Shown here: one piece after another, positions 7,662 through 17,009 of the stretch
Numbering within the stretch: the stretch's first letter is position 1
Layout of the letters: each line of letters begins with the position of its first letter
NCBI GenBank assembly: GCA_025359265.1
Contig: JANYHB010000003.1
Location: 1 to 64,000 of the forward strand
DNA from: Hyphomicrobiales bacterium
GTDB lineage: Bacteria; Pseudomonadota; Alphaproteobacteria; Rhizobiales; Aestuariivirgaceae
Length of the DNA: 64,000 bases
Direction: 5' to 3'
Program-made: the position numbers and the translations under genes
Notes under the pieces: model-generated
Seen by the model: only the letters and a program-made list of their open reading frames with translations
What the model was told of the DNA's origin: nothing
Databases searched by the model: none

Positions 7662-9926
7662 ATGGCTAGTTCCGCACTCGGCCCACGCGTGCTTCTGCGC
7701 AAGCTCCGCGAGGTAATGGCGGAGCCGGAATTAGCACAGACGCGCTTGGATAAAATCGTAACGCTCATTGCGTCAAACATGGTGGCGGAGGTGTGTTCGA
7801 TTTATGTGATGCGCCCTGGCGATGTTTTAGAACTTTATGCGTCGGAAGGCTTGAATCGCGAGGCGGTTCATAAATCGCAATTGAAATCGGGCGAGGGACT
7901 TGTCGGCCTTATCGCCCAGCAGGCAATTGGCCTCAACCTTACTGAAGCCTTTGATCACCCGTCTTTCAAATATCTGCCGGAAACCGGTGAAGAAATTTAT
8001 CATTCTTTCTTGGGCGTTCCCATCATGCGCGGCGGTGCGGTGATTGGCGTTCTCGTCGTCCAAAATCGCACGTTGCGGCTTTATGCCGATGAAGAAGAAG
8101 AAGCCCTGCAAACCACCGCAATGGTTCTTGCGGAAGTTTTGGCGTCTTCTGGTTTTCTTGAAACGGCGCGCCAAATTATTTCTGGCCCCACCGAGCTTCG
8201 CACCCAAGTGGTGAAGGGCGAAAGCCTAGCTGAAGGTGTAGCCCTTGGTTATGTGGTTTTGCACGAGCCGCGCGTGCGCATTCAGAACATGATCGCGGAA
8301 AGCATTCCCCTAGAACTGACACGTGTTGATGATGCCATTAACAACTTGCGCCAGCAGGTTGATGAACTTCTTGATGGCAGCGAGGCGATGAGCGCCAACG
8401 AGTCGATGGATGTTCTCGAAACCATTCGCATGTTCGCGCATGATAAAGGTTGGTTGGGACGGTTGAAGGAAGCGGTGCAAACCGGCCTGACAGCTGAAGC
8501 CGCCGTTGAGCGCGTGCAGAACGATAACCGCGCCCGCATGATGCGCACACCTGATCCTTATCTGCGCGAGCGGATGCATGATCTTGATGATCTGTCCAAC
8601 CGTATGTTGCGCCATCTCACCGGTGCTGTGGCCACAGCGTCGCGCACCGATTTGCCCGACAATGCCATCGTCGTTTCGCGCAACATGGGGCCTGCGGAAC
8701 TTTTGGATTATGATCGCAGCAAGGTGCGCGGCGTTATTTTGGAAGAGGGCGGCAAAACCAGCCACGTGGCCATCGTGGCTCGTGCTCTTGGCATTCCTGC
8801 CATTGGCCAAGCAACCGGCCTGAGCAATCTGGTTGATGATGGAACGGCCATCATCATTGATGGTGACACTGCCGAAGCTTACATTCGCCCGTCAACAGAA
8901 CTTGAAAAAGCTTATGCCGAAAAGGTGCGTTTCAATGCGTCACGTCAGGCGCGCTATAAGGAACTCCGAGATATTCCCGCAATTACCAAAGATGGTCTTG
9001 CGATCACGCTGAACATCAATGCGGGCCTGGCGGTAGACATGCCGCATCTCCATGAATCTGGCGCGGCAGGTGTAGGGCTTTATCGCACGGAATTGCACTT
9101 CATGATGGCCAGCCGCTTTCCGCGATTGTCCACACAGATCAAGCACTACAGGAATATCCTTGATCAGGCCGCTGGCAAGCCCGTGGTGTTTCGCACCCTT
9201 GATATTGGGGCTGATAAAACCCTGCCCTATTTGCGCCAGCCACGCGAGGAAAACCCGGCTCTGGGGTGGCGCAGCATTCGCATGGCGCTAGACCGGCCTG
9301 CCCTGTTAAAGTTGCAGGCGCGGGCCATGTTGATTGCGGGCACTGGTGCTGATCTCAAGATCATGTTCCCGATGATTGCCGATGTGGCAGAATATGTTCT
9401 GTGCCGTGATGTGGTGCTGAATGAGCAGGAGATTTTGCGCAAACGCGGGCAAGCATTGCCGAAAAGTTTGAAGATGGGTGCGATGATTGAGATCCCGTCT
9501 CTGCTCTGGCAGTTGGATCAGCTTTTACCGCTCGTTGATTTTGCATCGGTTGGCTCAAATGATCTGGTGCAGTTTTTGTTTGCTTCAGATCGCGGCAACC
9601 CAAAACTTGCTGGCCGATATGATCCGCTTTCACCCGCTGCCCTTGGCGCGATGCGGCAGATCGTGGTGAAGGGCCAACAGCACGGCAAGTCTGTCACTCT
9701 CTGCGGTGAACTTGGCGGCAGGCCGTTGGAGGCGATGGGGCTTGTTGGCGTGGGCCTCACTGCCATGAGCATGGTGCCATCTGGCATCGGGCCCGTGAAA
9801 GCCATGATCCGCACTGTGGATCAAAGCAAGTTGTGGGCCTTTATGGAACCGCTGTTGAACAGTGGCCTTCATTCGATCCGTTCCGAGCTGACAAGTTTTG
9901 CCAAAAGCCAGGGTGTTGAAGTTTAA
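7662..9926 (+). CDS. ptsP: phosphoenolpyruvate-protein phosphotransferase PtsP (EI-Ntr)
   Basis: A 754-residue enzyme I of the nitrogen PTS. It has an N-terminal GAF domain (about residues 20-150), the PEP-utiliser N-terminal domain, the phosphohistidine domain with the active His368 in G-G-K-T-S-H-V-A-I-V-A-R, and the C-terminal PEP-binding barrel (G-V-G-L-Y-R-T-E, the C-G-E-L-G-G loop near the end). It passes phosphate from PEP to NPr and then to EIIA-Ntr for regulation, not sugar transport; the GAF domain senses glutamine in studied relatives. A GAGGAG ribosome site lies just before the ATG. Placement after lysC is typical of this order. No ptsO or ptsN lies nearby. Confidence 0.96.
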   Translation: MASSALGPRVLLRKLREVMAEPELAQTRLDKIVTLIASNMVAEVCSIYVMRPGDVLELYASEGLNREAVHKSQLKSGEGLVGLIAQQAIGLNLTEAFDHPSFKYLPETGEEIYHSFLGVPIMRGGAVIGVLVVQNRTLRLYADEEEEALQTTAMVLAEVLASSGFLETARQIISGPTELRTQVVKGESLAEGVALGYVVLHEPRVRIQNMIAESIPLELTRVDDAINNLRQQVDELLDGSEAMSANESMDVLETIRMFAHDKGWLGRLKEAVQTGLTAEAAVERVQNDNRARMMRTPDPYLRERMHDLDDLSNRMLRHLTGAVATASRTDLPDNAIVVSRNMGPAELLDYDRSKVRGVILEEGGKTSHVAIVARALGIPAIGQATGLSNLVDDGTAIIIDGDTAEAYIRPSTELEKAYAEKVRFNASRQARYKELRDIPAITKDGLAITLNINAGLAVDMPHLHESGAAGVGLYRTELHFMMASRFPRLSTQIKHYRNILDQAAGKPVVFRTLDIGADKTLPYLRQPREENPALGWRSIRMALDRPALLKLQARAMLIAGTGADLKIMFPMIADVAEYVLCRDVVLNEQEILRKRGQALPKSLKMGAMIEIPSLLWQLDQLLPLVDFASVGSNDLVQFLFASDRGNPKLAGRYDPLSPAALGAMRQIVVKGQQHGKSVTLCGELGGRPLEAMGLVGVGLTAMSMVPSGIGPVKAMIRTVDQSKLWAFMEPLLNSGLHSIRSELTSFAKSQGVEV

Positions 9927-10048
9927 TAATTAGATCTGCCTGCTTTAATCAGGCATTCACCAATTTTGTTCATCATGTTTGATTGAGCGGCGGGCTGTGC
10001 AGCGCGCCAAATTGTAAATTTGCGTTAACTGTTGCGTAGAGAGTTATC

Positions 10049-11224
10049 ATGAGCATTGACACTTCGGAACTGCCGGCTTCGCGCCATGAACCCCAAATTT
10101 TTTCCTTGGCGCGGCGCAAGCCCGATGGGCGCAAGGAACCTGCGGCAGAAGTTGGCTTCTTCCTGCAGCGCGAACGGGAAAATCGAAGCTTAAGCGTTGA
10201 AGCCGTCAGCGAAGCCACAGGCATTCACCCATACCACATTGAGGCCATTGAAGCCGGTAACCTCACCCACATGCCGCCGCGCATGGAGGCCATGGAGATG
10301 ATAGCGGTTTACGCACAGTATCTGGGTTTTGAAGCTGAACCTTTGATTGAGCACTTGTTTTCATTTTTGCCAGCGCCGCCAGTGGCGAAGCATAGTTTTC
10401 ACCCGGCAAACCCTCCGATACTCTCCAGCGCCAAAATTTTGAGCTTTGGCAAGTTGCCCAAAATTCCAAGTTTGAAAATTAGTATTGCCAATTATCCGGG
10501 TGGTTCTGGTGGCGTGATTGCTTCAATGGCTGCGGCCCTCACGATATTTATGGGCGCAAGCTGGGGCCTTTCGGGCCATGTTAGAACAGTCGAGATGCCG
10601 CCTGCCCAAGTTGCAATACAGGTGCCTGCCCAGTCTGCTGCCGATACGATGGCCACGGCTTCCACCTCCGCCCAACCTGCAGAAATCAAGATTGCTGATC
10701 AGCCTTTGGGCCAGGTGCCACAGACAGCAGCCAATAATGCTGTGGCAGATGATGCCGATGCCATAGGCGCTTTCCTGAAGGACGAGCCAGCGCCCGCAAA
10801 GCCCGCTGCGGTTAAAGGCAAGACGTCAAAAGCCGCAACGGCGAAATTGCAAGACAGAATCAAGATTGAAGAGCAGCTGAAAACCGTAACCGCTGCGGCC
10901 CCAATCCCGCAGCCGGCTGATGGTCGAGTTTATGGTTCAGAGAATAAAGATGCGCGCGTTGTGTTGAAGGCTACGGCCCCAGTGTGGCTGCGCATTGAAG
11001 ATGCGCAAGGCATTGCCGTGATTACGCAGATGCTGAACACGGGCGATACTTACCTTGTCCCCAATCGTGATGGCTTGATTGCGCTATCCCGTGATGGGGG
11101 CCGGTTGGCTTATATGATCGACGGCAAGGAAAAGGGCGTGCTTGGCCCGCCGGGTAAAATTCTGGTGAGTGAGAAGCTCGACCTGGTAGCACTGGCCAAT
11201 AAAAAGCAACAGGCTTCGAACTAA
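10049..11224 (+). CDS. RodZ-like helix-turn-helix membrane protein (DUF4115)
   Basis: A 391-residue protein built like RodZ: an N-terminal HTH_25 domain (about residues 33-100, with L-S-V-E-A-V-S-E-A-T-G-I and Y-H-I-E-A-I-E-A-G), one membrane helix around residues 153-175, an Ala/Pro/Lys-rich periplasmic linker, and a C-terminal DUF4115 beta-domain (V-V-L-K-A-T-A-P-V-W-L-R-I-E-D). In E. coli RodZ links MreB to the wall-elongation machinery. Here it sits before convergent ctpA and envC genes, in keeping with an envelope role. A strong terminator follows the stop. Confidence 0.85.
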   Translation: MSIDTSELPASRHEPQIFSLARRKPDGRKEPAAEVGFFLQRERENRSLSVEAVSEATGIHPYHIEAIEAGNLTHMPPRMEAMEMIAVYAQYLGFEAEPLIEHLFSFLPAPPVAKHSFHPANPPILSSAKILSFGKLPKIPSLKISIANYPGGSGGVIASMAAALTIFMGASWGLSGHVRTVEMPPAQVAIQVPAQSAADTMATASTSAQPAEIKIADQPLGQVPQTAANNAVADDADAIGAFLKDEPAPAKPAAVKGKTSKAATAKLQDRIKIEEQLKTVTAAAPIPQPADGRVYGSENKDARVVLKATAPVWLRIEDAQGIAVITQMLNTGDTYLVPNRDGLIALSRDGGRLAYMIDGKEKGVLGPPGKILVSEKLDLVALANKKQQASN

Positions 11225-11230
11225 TGAAAA

Positions 11231-11258
11231 CGGCGGGAACTTTCCCGCCGCTTTTTAT
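11231..11258. terminator. bidirectional rho-independent terminator
   Basis: A perfect 9-base-pair GC-rich stem (cggcgggaa with ttcccgccg) at 11231-11250 is followed by CTTTTTATT on the plus strand. On the minus strand the same stem is followed by TTTTCATT. It sits between the convergent RodZ-like gene and ctpA, so it can end both transcripts. Confidence 0.9.
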
Positions 11259-11272
11259 TGGATTGAGCCAGA

Positions 11273-12610
11273 TTAGTTTGCTTTTTTCTCATCCTTAGCC
11301 GGATCCACAGGCTTCACGTTAGTCACAACTTTTTCGCCATGCAGCACGGCCACCGCGGCTTTAAGTTGCTCATCCTTCGTCTTGTCTTCTGGAACATAAG
11401 CCGCAGAACCGCCGCCAGTTTCAACACCGCCATTGGGGTTGGCCAAGTGGCCGTTGAGGCCGCCTTCGCCTTCGGTGGAAACGTTTTTACCTTGCAGCTC
11501 TGGGGGCAATGGTTCTTCAATCAAGATATCAGGATCAATGCCCTTGGCCTGAATAGAGCGCCCTGACGGTGTGAAATAACGCTGCGTGGTGAGGCGGATG
11601 GCCCCTTCATTGCCCAGAGGAATAATGGTTTGCACCGAGCCTTTGCCAAAAGAGCGTGTGCCAATCAGGGTGGCACGCTTCTGGTCTTGCAAGGCCCCAG
11701 CAACAATTTCAGAGGCCGAGGCAGAGCCACCATTGATCAATACAACTAGTGGTTTGCCATTGGTTAGATCGCCCTTGGTTGCAGTGTAGCGTTCAACTTG
11801 ATCTGGGCTGCGGCCACGAGTGGATACCACCTCGCCCTTTTCCATGAACACATCAGACACGCCGATGGCTTGTTGCAACAAACCACCCGGATCGTTGCGC
11901 AAATCAAGGATGAAACCTTTTTCCTTGCCATCCATCTGCTTATCCAGATCGGCGATGGCTTTTTGCAAGCCGCTTTCGGCTTGTTCGTTGAAGGTTGAGA
12001 TGCGCACATAACCCACATCGTCAGCGGCTTTTTCGAACTTTACGGATTCGATCTTGATGGTGTCGCGCACCATTTTCACATCAAAGGGGTCTTTCTTGTT
12101 GCGTACAATGGTGAGGGTGATGGGGGCGCCCACGGCACCGCGCATTTTATCCACCGCTTCATTTAATGTTGTGCCTTGCACATCTTTGCCGTCAATTTTG
12201 ATGATCAGATCGTTGGTCATGATGCCCGCTTTTTTGGCGGGCGTGTCGTCGTAAGGTGAAACCACCTTGATCACGCCGTTCTCCATCGTCACTTCAATGC
12301 CAAGGCCACCGAAGGAGCCTCTGGTCTTGACGTTCATTTCTGCGAATTCTTTGGCGTTCATGAAACTTGAATGAGGATCAAGCGAGGTGAGCATGCCGTT
12401 AATGGCGGCTTCGGTCATCTTTTGTTCGTCGGGCTTTTCGACATAGTCAGAGCGTACCCGTTCATAGACTTCACCAAAAAGATTGAGCAGCTTGTATGTG
12501 TCTGCGTTGGTGGCGGCGGTTGCGAAATTTCCCACCTGCGCCAGCGCAATACCTGAAACTGCACCCAGTGCCACCAGCCCCAAATTCTTCAAACCAAAAT
12601 TCAATTTCAT
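11273..12610 (-). CDS. ctpA: S41-family C-terminal processing peptidase
   Basis: A 445-residue periplasmic serine protease. A hydrophobic N-terminal export segment (residues 8-30) is followed by a tail-specific protease N-terminal region (L-N-L-F-G-E-V-Y-E-R-V), a PDZ domain (about 95-175, starting G-S-F-G-G-L-G-I-E) and the S41 catalytic core with the nucleophile Ser in G-G-S-A-S-A-S-E-I and the Lys in R-S-F-G-K-G-S-V-Q. CtpA-type enzymes trim periplasmic proteins and, in several proteobacteria, degrade peptidoglycan hydrolases. It overlaps the upstream envC-like gene by four bases, so the pair is co-translated; this is a conserved pairing. Confidence 0.94.
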   Translation of the reverse strand: MKLNFGLKNLGLVALGAVSGIALAQVGNFATAATNADTYKLLNLFGEVYERVRSDYVEKPDEQKMTEAAINGMLTSLDPHSSFMNAKEFAEMNVKTRGSFGGLGIEVTMENGVIKVVSPYDDTPAKKAGIMTNDLIIKIDGKDVQGTTLNEAVDKMRGAVGAPITLTIVRNKKDPFDVKMVRDTIKIESVKFEKAADDVGYVRISTFNEQAESGLQKAIADLDKQMDGKEKGFILDLRNDPGGLLQQAIGVSDVFMEKGEVVSTRGRSPDQVERYTATKGDLTNGKPLVVLINGGSASASEIVAGALQDQKRATLIGTRSFGKGSVQTIIPLGNEGAIRLTTQRYFTPSGRSIQAKGIDPDILIEEPLPPELQGKNVSTEGEGGLNGHLANPNGGVETGGGSAAYVPEDKTKDEQLKAAVAVLHGEKVVTNVKPVDPAKDEKKAN

Positions 12611-13872
12611 CTCATAGCCTCTCTTTTGCCTTCATCCCACCAGGGGGTGGGATCGACGGCCAAATCTTTTTTGCGAAACTCAACATAGAAAATGGGGTGG
12701 CTGTGGTCTGCCACTTCTCCCAAAAGTGCTGGCGCTGTGGGTTCTACGCCCATAACACCGACTGGTTCACCAATGCGCACGGTTTGGCCCAATTCCGTTG
12801 AAATCTGCTTCATGCCTGCAAGCAACACCAGATAGCCTTCACCTGCGTTCAAGATCAAGAGTTGTCCGTATGAACGAAAAGGGCCAGCAAATTCAACTTT
12901 GCCGTCAACGGGTGATATCACATTGGCGTGAGGCTGGGTATCAAATGCCACGCCTTCCAAATTTGTGCCTAGTCCAGTCTCATCACCGAAGTGGCGGATG
13001 ATATTGCCTTGCACGGGAAAAGGCAGTTTGCCGGTGAGGTTGGAAAGCAGTTTCAGTGGCCCTCGTAAGTTTTCAATCCGATCGGCTTCTGCCTTGGCTG
13101 CAGCTTCTGCCGCGACCCTGGCCTCGGCGGTTTTATGGCGTTCTTCGTCTTCTCGCGCTTTGCGAAGCTCACTTAATAGTCGCTGTAAGTTCTGCGACTT
13201 ATCAGCCAATGCAGTGACATTTTGTTTTTCTCCAGCAAGGCTTTGTTTGGCCAGCGCGAGAACACTCCTTTTTTGTTGCTGTAAAGTAGTGAGATCCGCA
13301 TTCGATGCTGAAAGCGCGGCCAAAGCTGCTGTCTGATTGGCTTTTTCTGCTTCGGTGGCTTGGCGGATGGCAGTGAGAGCGTTCAGTTGGGCTTTCAGGT
13401 CTTGGGCTTTCTGTTGAAACTCCGGCACAACGGAACCAAACATCATCGCACCACGCAAAGCTTTTAGCACGTCTTCGGGTTCAACTGCCAGAGCCGGGGG
13501 TGGATTTTGTTGCAGGCGCATGAGGCCAGAAAGAAGCACGGAAAGCTCGTCTTGTTTGGCTGCCAAGTCGCTTGAAAGGGTGATGGACTGCGCCTCCAAT
13601 TCTCCTATGCGCTCATCCGCCGCGGCCACGGTTGCTTCTTGTTCGCGCAGTTTTGCAGCGAGAAACACCAATTTGCCAGAGATTTCGTCTTGCGCTTTTA
13701 AAGCTTCCGCAATGGAGCTTTTCAACTCTTGTACGTGGGAACTGGATTGCAAAAGGTTTTGCTCAACCGTGGAAAGCTCAGTTTGAGTTTCCTCTGGCGT
13801 GGCTGCCAAAATTGCCGTTGGGACTGCCCCCACCCACAACAAAATCATCAGCCATCTCAAAACCACGCGCAT
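12607..13872 (-). CDS. EnvC-like murein hydrolase activator (degenerate LytM/M23)
   Basis: A 421-residue protein with a signal peptide (cut after ILA), a long coiled coil from about 30 to 255 rich in Gln/Glu/Ala/Leu, and a C-terminal LytM-type domain (about 285-410). The metal-binding residues of active M23 enzymes are missing: the H-x-x-x-D site reads A-F-D-T-Q, the usual Y-A-H-L reads L-A-G-M, and H-x-H-F-E reads H-P-I-F-Y-V-E-F. That matches EnvC, which activates amidases rather than cutting peptidoglycan itself. It lies upstream of and overlaps ctpA. Confidence 0.85.
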   Translation of the reverse strand: MRVVLRWLMILLWVGAVPTAILAATPEETQTELSTVEQNLLQSSSHVQELKSSIAEALKAQDEISGKLVFLAAKLREQEATVAAADERIGELEAQSITLSSDLAAKQDELSVLLSGLMRLQQNPPPALAVEPEDVLKALRGAMMFGSVVPEFQQKAQDLKAQLNALTAIRQATEAEKANQTAALAALSASNADLTTLQQQKRSVLALAKQSLAGEKQNVTALADKSQNLQRLLSELRKAREDEERHKTAEARVAAEAAAKAEADRIENLRGPLKLLSNLTGKLPFPVQGNIIRHFGDETGLGTNLEGVAFDTQPHANVISPVDGKVEFAGPFRSYGQLLILNAGEGYLVLLAGMKQISTELGQTVRIGEPVGVMGVEPTAPALLGEVADHSHPIFYVEFRKKDLAVDPTPWWDEGKREAMR

Positions 13873-13903
13873 CTCTCTGAATTAGGAAGGCACGGTGTCG
13901 AAA

Positions 13904-14386
13904 TTATGCCCGGTGATAGGGATGATTAAGTAAAATGGTAACTGAACGGTAAATTTGTTCCAGCAGCATGATGCGTGCCAAACGGTGCGGCCAAGTCATT
14001 GGCCCCAAGGCCAATAACTCATTGGCTCTGGTGCGGGTTGTGGGCGAATGTCCATCCGGTCCACCCAGCAGGAAGACGATGTTGGAAATGCTGCGGTCTC
14101 GCAGTGTCTGGATATGCGCAGCGAAGGCCTCTGAGGTGTGGGCTTTGCCACGCTCATCCAAGGCAATCACATATGCGCCTTGGGGCACGGATGACCACAG
14201 CTGGGCCTCTTCCTCGCTCATGCGCTGGGCCGCATCAGGCTTTTGGCTTTCAGTCCAGTCGCTGATTTTGATTTCAGAGACTGCGGCCTTTTTGCCCATG
14301 GCCGCAATGCGACCGGCATAATCTTCAGCCAAAATTCTTTCTGGCCCGGCTTTCAGTTTACCAATCGCAGCGACGCGAAATTTCAC
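13904..14386 (-). CDS. rlmH: 23S rRNA pseudouridine-1915 N3-methyltransferase
   Basis: A 160-residue SPOUT-family enzyme. It starts with V-K-F-R-V-A-A-I-G-K-L-K, has the knot loop F-L-L-G-G-P-D-G-H and ends with the C-terminal signature N-H-P-Y-H-R. RlmH methylates pseudouridine 1915 in helix 69 of 23S rRNA on the assembled 70S ribosome. The GTG at 14386 is chosen because it overlaps the rsfS stop as GTGA and because the family N-terminus starts exactly there; the frame is open a little further upstream. The rsfS-rlmH pair is conserved across bacteria. Confidence 0.95.
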   Translation of the reverse strand: MKFRVAAIGKLKAGPERILAEDYAGRIAAMGKKAAVSEIKISDWTESQKPDAAQRMSEEEAQLWSSVPQGAYVIALDERGKAHTSEAFAAHIQTLRDRSISNIVFLLGGPDGHSPTTRTRANELLALGPMTWPHRLARIMLLEQIYRSVTILLNHPYHRA

Positions 14387-15030
14387 TCGGCTTGTTCTTT
14401 GGGAGCGTCTGCTGACCAAAGTTTTTCGAGATTATAGAACAGCCGCACTTCGGGGCGGAAGATGTGGATGATGATGTCGCCCGCATCAACCAGGCACCAA
14501 TCCCCTTGTTCCAGGCCTTCAACCCGAACATTCTTTGTGCCGCCCGCTTTGAGTTTGGTGAGAAGTTGGTCGGCAATGGCGGCCACATGGCGGTTCACCC
14601 GGCCGGTTGTTACCACCATGCCATCAGCCATGGATGAACGACCTTGCAAATGAATGGCCACAGTGTTTTCCGCCTTTGCGTCATCCAACGCGTTGAGGAT
14701 CACATCCATCAGTGGCCAAGCCGGGCCAACATAGCGTGTTGTCTCTTTAGGGAGCACATTTAGCGCCGCTCGTTGTTGTGTTGCTAATTTTTTGGGCGCG
14801 GCTTTCTTGGCGACCACCTTTGCCGCAATGGACTTTTTTGCGGCGGGTTTTTTGGAAACAGGTTTTTTGGCGACAGTGTTCTTAACGGCTGATTTTTTAG
14901 CCGGAGATTTTTTCACCACCTTCTTTACGGGCAACTTCTTCGAAGCAGCTTTTTTGACAGCTGCGCTAGCTGTCTTTTTGATTGCCTTCTTATCCGTCTT
15001 TTTTGGCGCTGACTTGGCAGCGGCCTTCAC
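14383..15030 (-). CDS. rsfS: ribosome silencing factor RsfS with Lys/Ala-rich N-terminal extension
   Basis: A RsfS/Iojap-fold protein whose conserved part starts near residue 105 (V-I-L-N-A-L-D-D-A-K-A-E-N) and includes the D-G-M-V-V-T-T-G-R-V-N-R-H-V signature and G-D-W-C-L-V-D-A-G-D-I-I-I-H. RsfS binds L14 and blocks joining of the ribosomal subunits under starvation. Unusually, about 85 residues in front are a Lys/Ala/Pro/Val low-complexity region like histone H1 tails. The GTG at 15030 is the first standard start, but it lies inside the Lys/Ala repeat and the same reading frame continues upstream to a TAA at 15142-15144 without another ATG, GTG or TTG. The true start may be a CTG at 15114. 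Confidence 0.88.
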   Translation of the reverse strand: MKAAAKSAPKKTDKKAIKKTASAAVKKAASKKLPVKKVVKKSPAKKSAVKNTVAKKPVSKKPAAKKSIAAKVVAKKAAPKKLATQQRAALNVLPKETTRYVGPAWPLMDVILNALDDAKAENTVAIHLQGRSSMADGMVVTTGRVNRHVAAIADQLLTKLKAGGTKNVRVEGLEQGDWCLVDAGDIIIHIFRPEVRLFYNLEKLWSADAPKEQAE

Positions 15031-15114
15031 GGGACGTTTTTTTGCTGCCTTTTGAGCAGGTTTCTTCGCGGTTTTTTTGGCGGCCTTCTTGGCCTTAATG
15101 GGCTTCTTGCTCAG
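15031..15114 (-). other. probable extra N-terminal codons of rsfS from a CTG start
   Basis: Twenty-eight further in-frame codons continue the same Lys/Ala/Pro composition as the rsfS N-terminus, with repeated K-K-A-A and A-K-K units. The CTG at 15112-15114 has AAGGA eight bases upstream (minus strand, 15123-15127), whereas the GTG at 15030 has only a distant AAGG. This suggests that translation starts at CTG. The start assignment is inference. Confidence 0.45.
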
Positions 15115-15162
15115 GGCACTGATCCTTTGGTTTCTGCGCTTTTATCAAATTTCGGCAGGGTA

Positions 15163-15759
15163 TTAAACAGTTTTACGATGCGCTCTAATGGCGCTTGAAC
15201 TCTCTTTCCGCAAGGGCATTGAGATAAAAGCCCAATGCGGCGGGTGTTTGCGGGCTAGAATTTGAGGTCTTTCAGTTGGCACACGCTTGTCGCGGTAACG
15301 CAGAGCGGCCTTCGAATCCAACGCATGGATGGAATAGCCGGGGCGGGCCAATACGGCCAGATTAACGCTTTTGGCTATGCCTTGCCACTCACGCCAATGG
15401 TGAAAGTTAGCGAGACTGTCGGCTCCCATGATCCAAACAAAGCGTGCGCGCGAGAAACGCCGGAGAACTGCAATGGTTTGCGCCGTATATTTGGTATGGA
15501 TTTGTTTTTCCAAGTTTGTAACCACGAAGCGCGGATGTTTGGCAAGCTCGCGCGTAAAGCCCAAGCGTTTGGCATAGTCACCCAGCTCATGTGGATCTTT
15601 GAGAGGGTTCTGCGGTGAGACGAGCCACCACACCCATTCAAGCTTCAGTCGTTTCATGGCATAAAGCGCCACTTGCACATGGCCTTGATGGGCGGGGTTG
15701 AAGGAGCCGCCAAAAAGTCCAATGCGCTGGTGTGCGCCATGGGGCGGCAATTTGATCAT
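15163..15759 (-). CDS. nadD: nicotinate-nucleotide adenylyltransferase
   Basis: A 198-residue nucleotidyltransferase of NAD synthesis. The N-terminal [14 protein letters not shown] carries the H-x-G-H-type ATP site, M-G-A-D-S-L-x-x-F-H-x-W binds nicotinate nucleotide, and the C-terminal E-S-S-S-A-I-R replaces the usual I-S-S-T-x-I-R. It adds AMP from ATP to nicotinate mononucleotide. The start overlaps the end of proA by four bases; nadD-rsfS-rlmH downstream of proA is the typical alphaproteobacterial order. Confidence 0.94.
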   Translation of the reverse strand: MIKLPPHGAHQRIGLFGGSFNPAHQGHVQVALYAMKRLKLEWVWWLVSPQNPLKDPHELGDYAKRLGFTRELAKHPRFVVTNLEKQIHTKYTAQTIAVLRRFSRARFVWIMGADSLANFHHWREWQGIAKSVNLAVLARPGYSIHALDSKAALRYRDKRVPTERPQILARKHPPHWAFISMPLRKESSSAIRAHRKTV

Positions 15760-17009
15760 TCGGGCCTGATCTGCCCCGAACCACGAATTTGGTATTTGAA
15801 AGTGGTGAGCTGTTCCACGCCCACGGGGCCGCGAGCATGAAGCTTGCCTGTGGCAATGCCGATCTCTGCGCCGAATCCAAATTCACCCCCGTCAGCAAAC
15901 TGGGTGGAAGCGTTGTGCAGAACGATTGCGCTGTCCAATTCCTTGAGGAAGTGATCAGCCGTTGCTTGATCTTCAGTGACGATTGCGTCGGTGTGCTGAG
16001 AGCCGTATTTGGTGATGTGATTTATTGCGCCATTCACGCCATCAACCACGCGCATGGAAACGATGCTGTCGAGATATTCGGTTGACCAGTCTTCTTCCGT
16101 TGCTGGTTTCACCGCCGCGTTTGCGGCCATGGTTCCGGCGTCACCACGCACTTCGCATCCGGCATTAATCAGTACACTGATTATAGGGGCGAGATTTGAG
16201 ATTTTGGCTCCGTCGATCAGAATTGTTTCCGCCGAGCCGCACACCCCGGTGCGGCGCATTTTTGAATTGAGCACGATGGCTTTCGCCATTTCCAGTTCAG
16301 CGGCCTTGTCCACATAGACATGGCAGATGCCTTCAAGATGGCTGAACACGGGAACACGCGCTTCGGATTGGACACGGGCCACAAGACTTTTGCCGCCGCG
16401 CGGCACGATGAGATCAATGGTGCCGCCAAGGCCAGCGAGCATTTCGCCCACGGCGGTGCGGTCTGCGGTTTGCACCATTTGAATTGCATTTGGGTTCAGG
16501 CCGGCGTCTTTTAATCCAGCTTGCAAACATTTGGTGATGAGTTGCGACGTATGAAAGCCGTCTGTGCCGCCGCGTAGAATTGCGGCATTGCCGGATTTTA
16601 CGCAAAGGCCGCCGGCATCCGCCGTAACATTGGGTCGGCTTTCAAAAACAATGCCGATCACACCAATCGGAACTGAGATTCGGGAGATTTGCAAGCCGTT
16701 CGGCCGTGTCCACTTTTCGGTGACGCGGCCCACAGGGTCTTTCAATACGGCGATGTCTTCAAGGCCTGCGGCCATGGCTTCAACGCGAGCCGGTGTCAGT
16801 GTAAGACGATCAACGAAGGATGATTTCAACTCTTTGGATTTCGCGCCTTCCAGGTCTTTGGCATTGGCGGTGAGGATTGCTTTAGAGGCCGCACGAATGT
16901 GTGTTGCCATGGCATGCAGCGCTGCATCCTTTGCATCGGTTGTTGCTGCCGCCAGGGATTTTGCAGCGGCGCGGGCGCGATGTCCCAGTTCCATCATTTC
17001 TGAGGTCAT
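15756..17009 (-). CDS. proA: glutamate-5-semialdehyde dehydrogenase (gamma-glutamyl phosphate reductase)
   Basis: A 417-residue aldehyde-dehydrogenase-fold enzyme, second step of proline synthesis. It shows [19 protein letters not shown], the [10 protein letters not shown] loop and the catalytic cysteine in [11 protein letters not shown]. Length is standard. It overlaps proB upstream and nadD downstream by four bases each. Confidence 0.96.
   Translation of the reverse strand: MTSEMMELGHRARAAAKSLAAATTDAKDAALHAMATHIRAASKAILTANAKDLEGAKSKELKSSFVDRLTLTPARVEAMAAGLEDIAVLKDPVGRVTEKWTRPNGLQISRISVPIGVIGIVFESRPNVTADAGGLCVKSGNAAILRGGTDGFHTSQLITKCLQAGLKDAGLNPNAIQMVQTADRTAVGEMLAGLGGTIDLIVPRGGKSLVARVQSEARVPVFSHLEGICHVYVDKAAELEMAKAIVLNSKMRRTGVCGSAETILIDGAKISNLAPIISVLINAGCEVRGDAGTMAANAAVKPATEEDWSTEYLDSIVSMRVVDGVNGAINHITKYGSQHTDAIVTEDQATADHFLKELDSAIVLHNASTQFADGGEFGFGAEIGIATGKLHARGPVGVEQLTTFKYQIRGSGQIRPE

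Noticed and set aside
9934-9960. gcctg/caggc hairpin after ptsP as a terminator
   Set aside because: The stem is only five base pairs and no T-run follows.
14753-15110. Repeats in the Lys/Ala-rich rsfS N-terminus as a DNA repeat or CRISPR array
   Set aside because: The repeats are protein-level low complexity with irregular spacing and no constant DNA unit or spacers.
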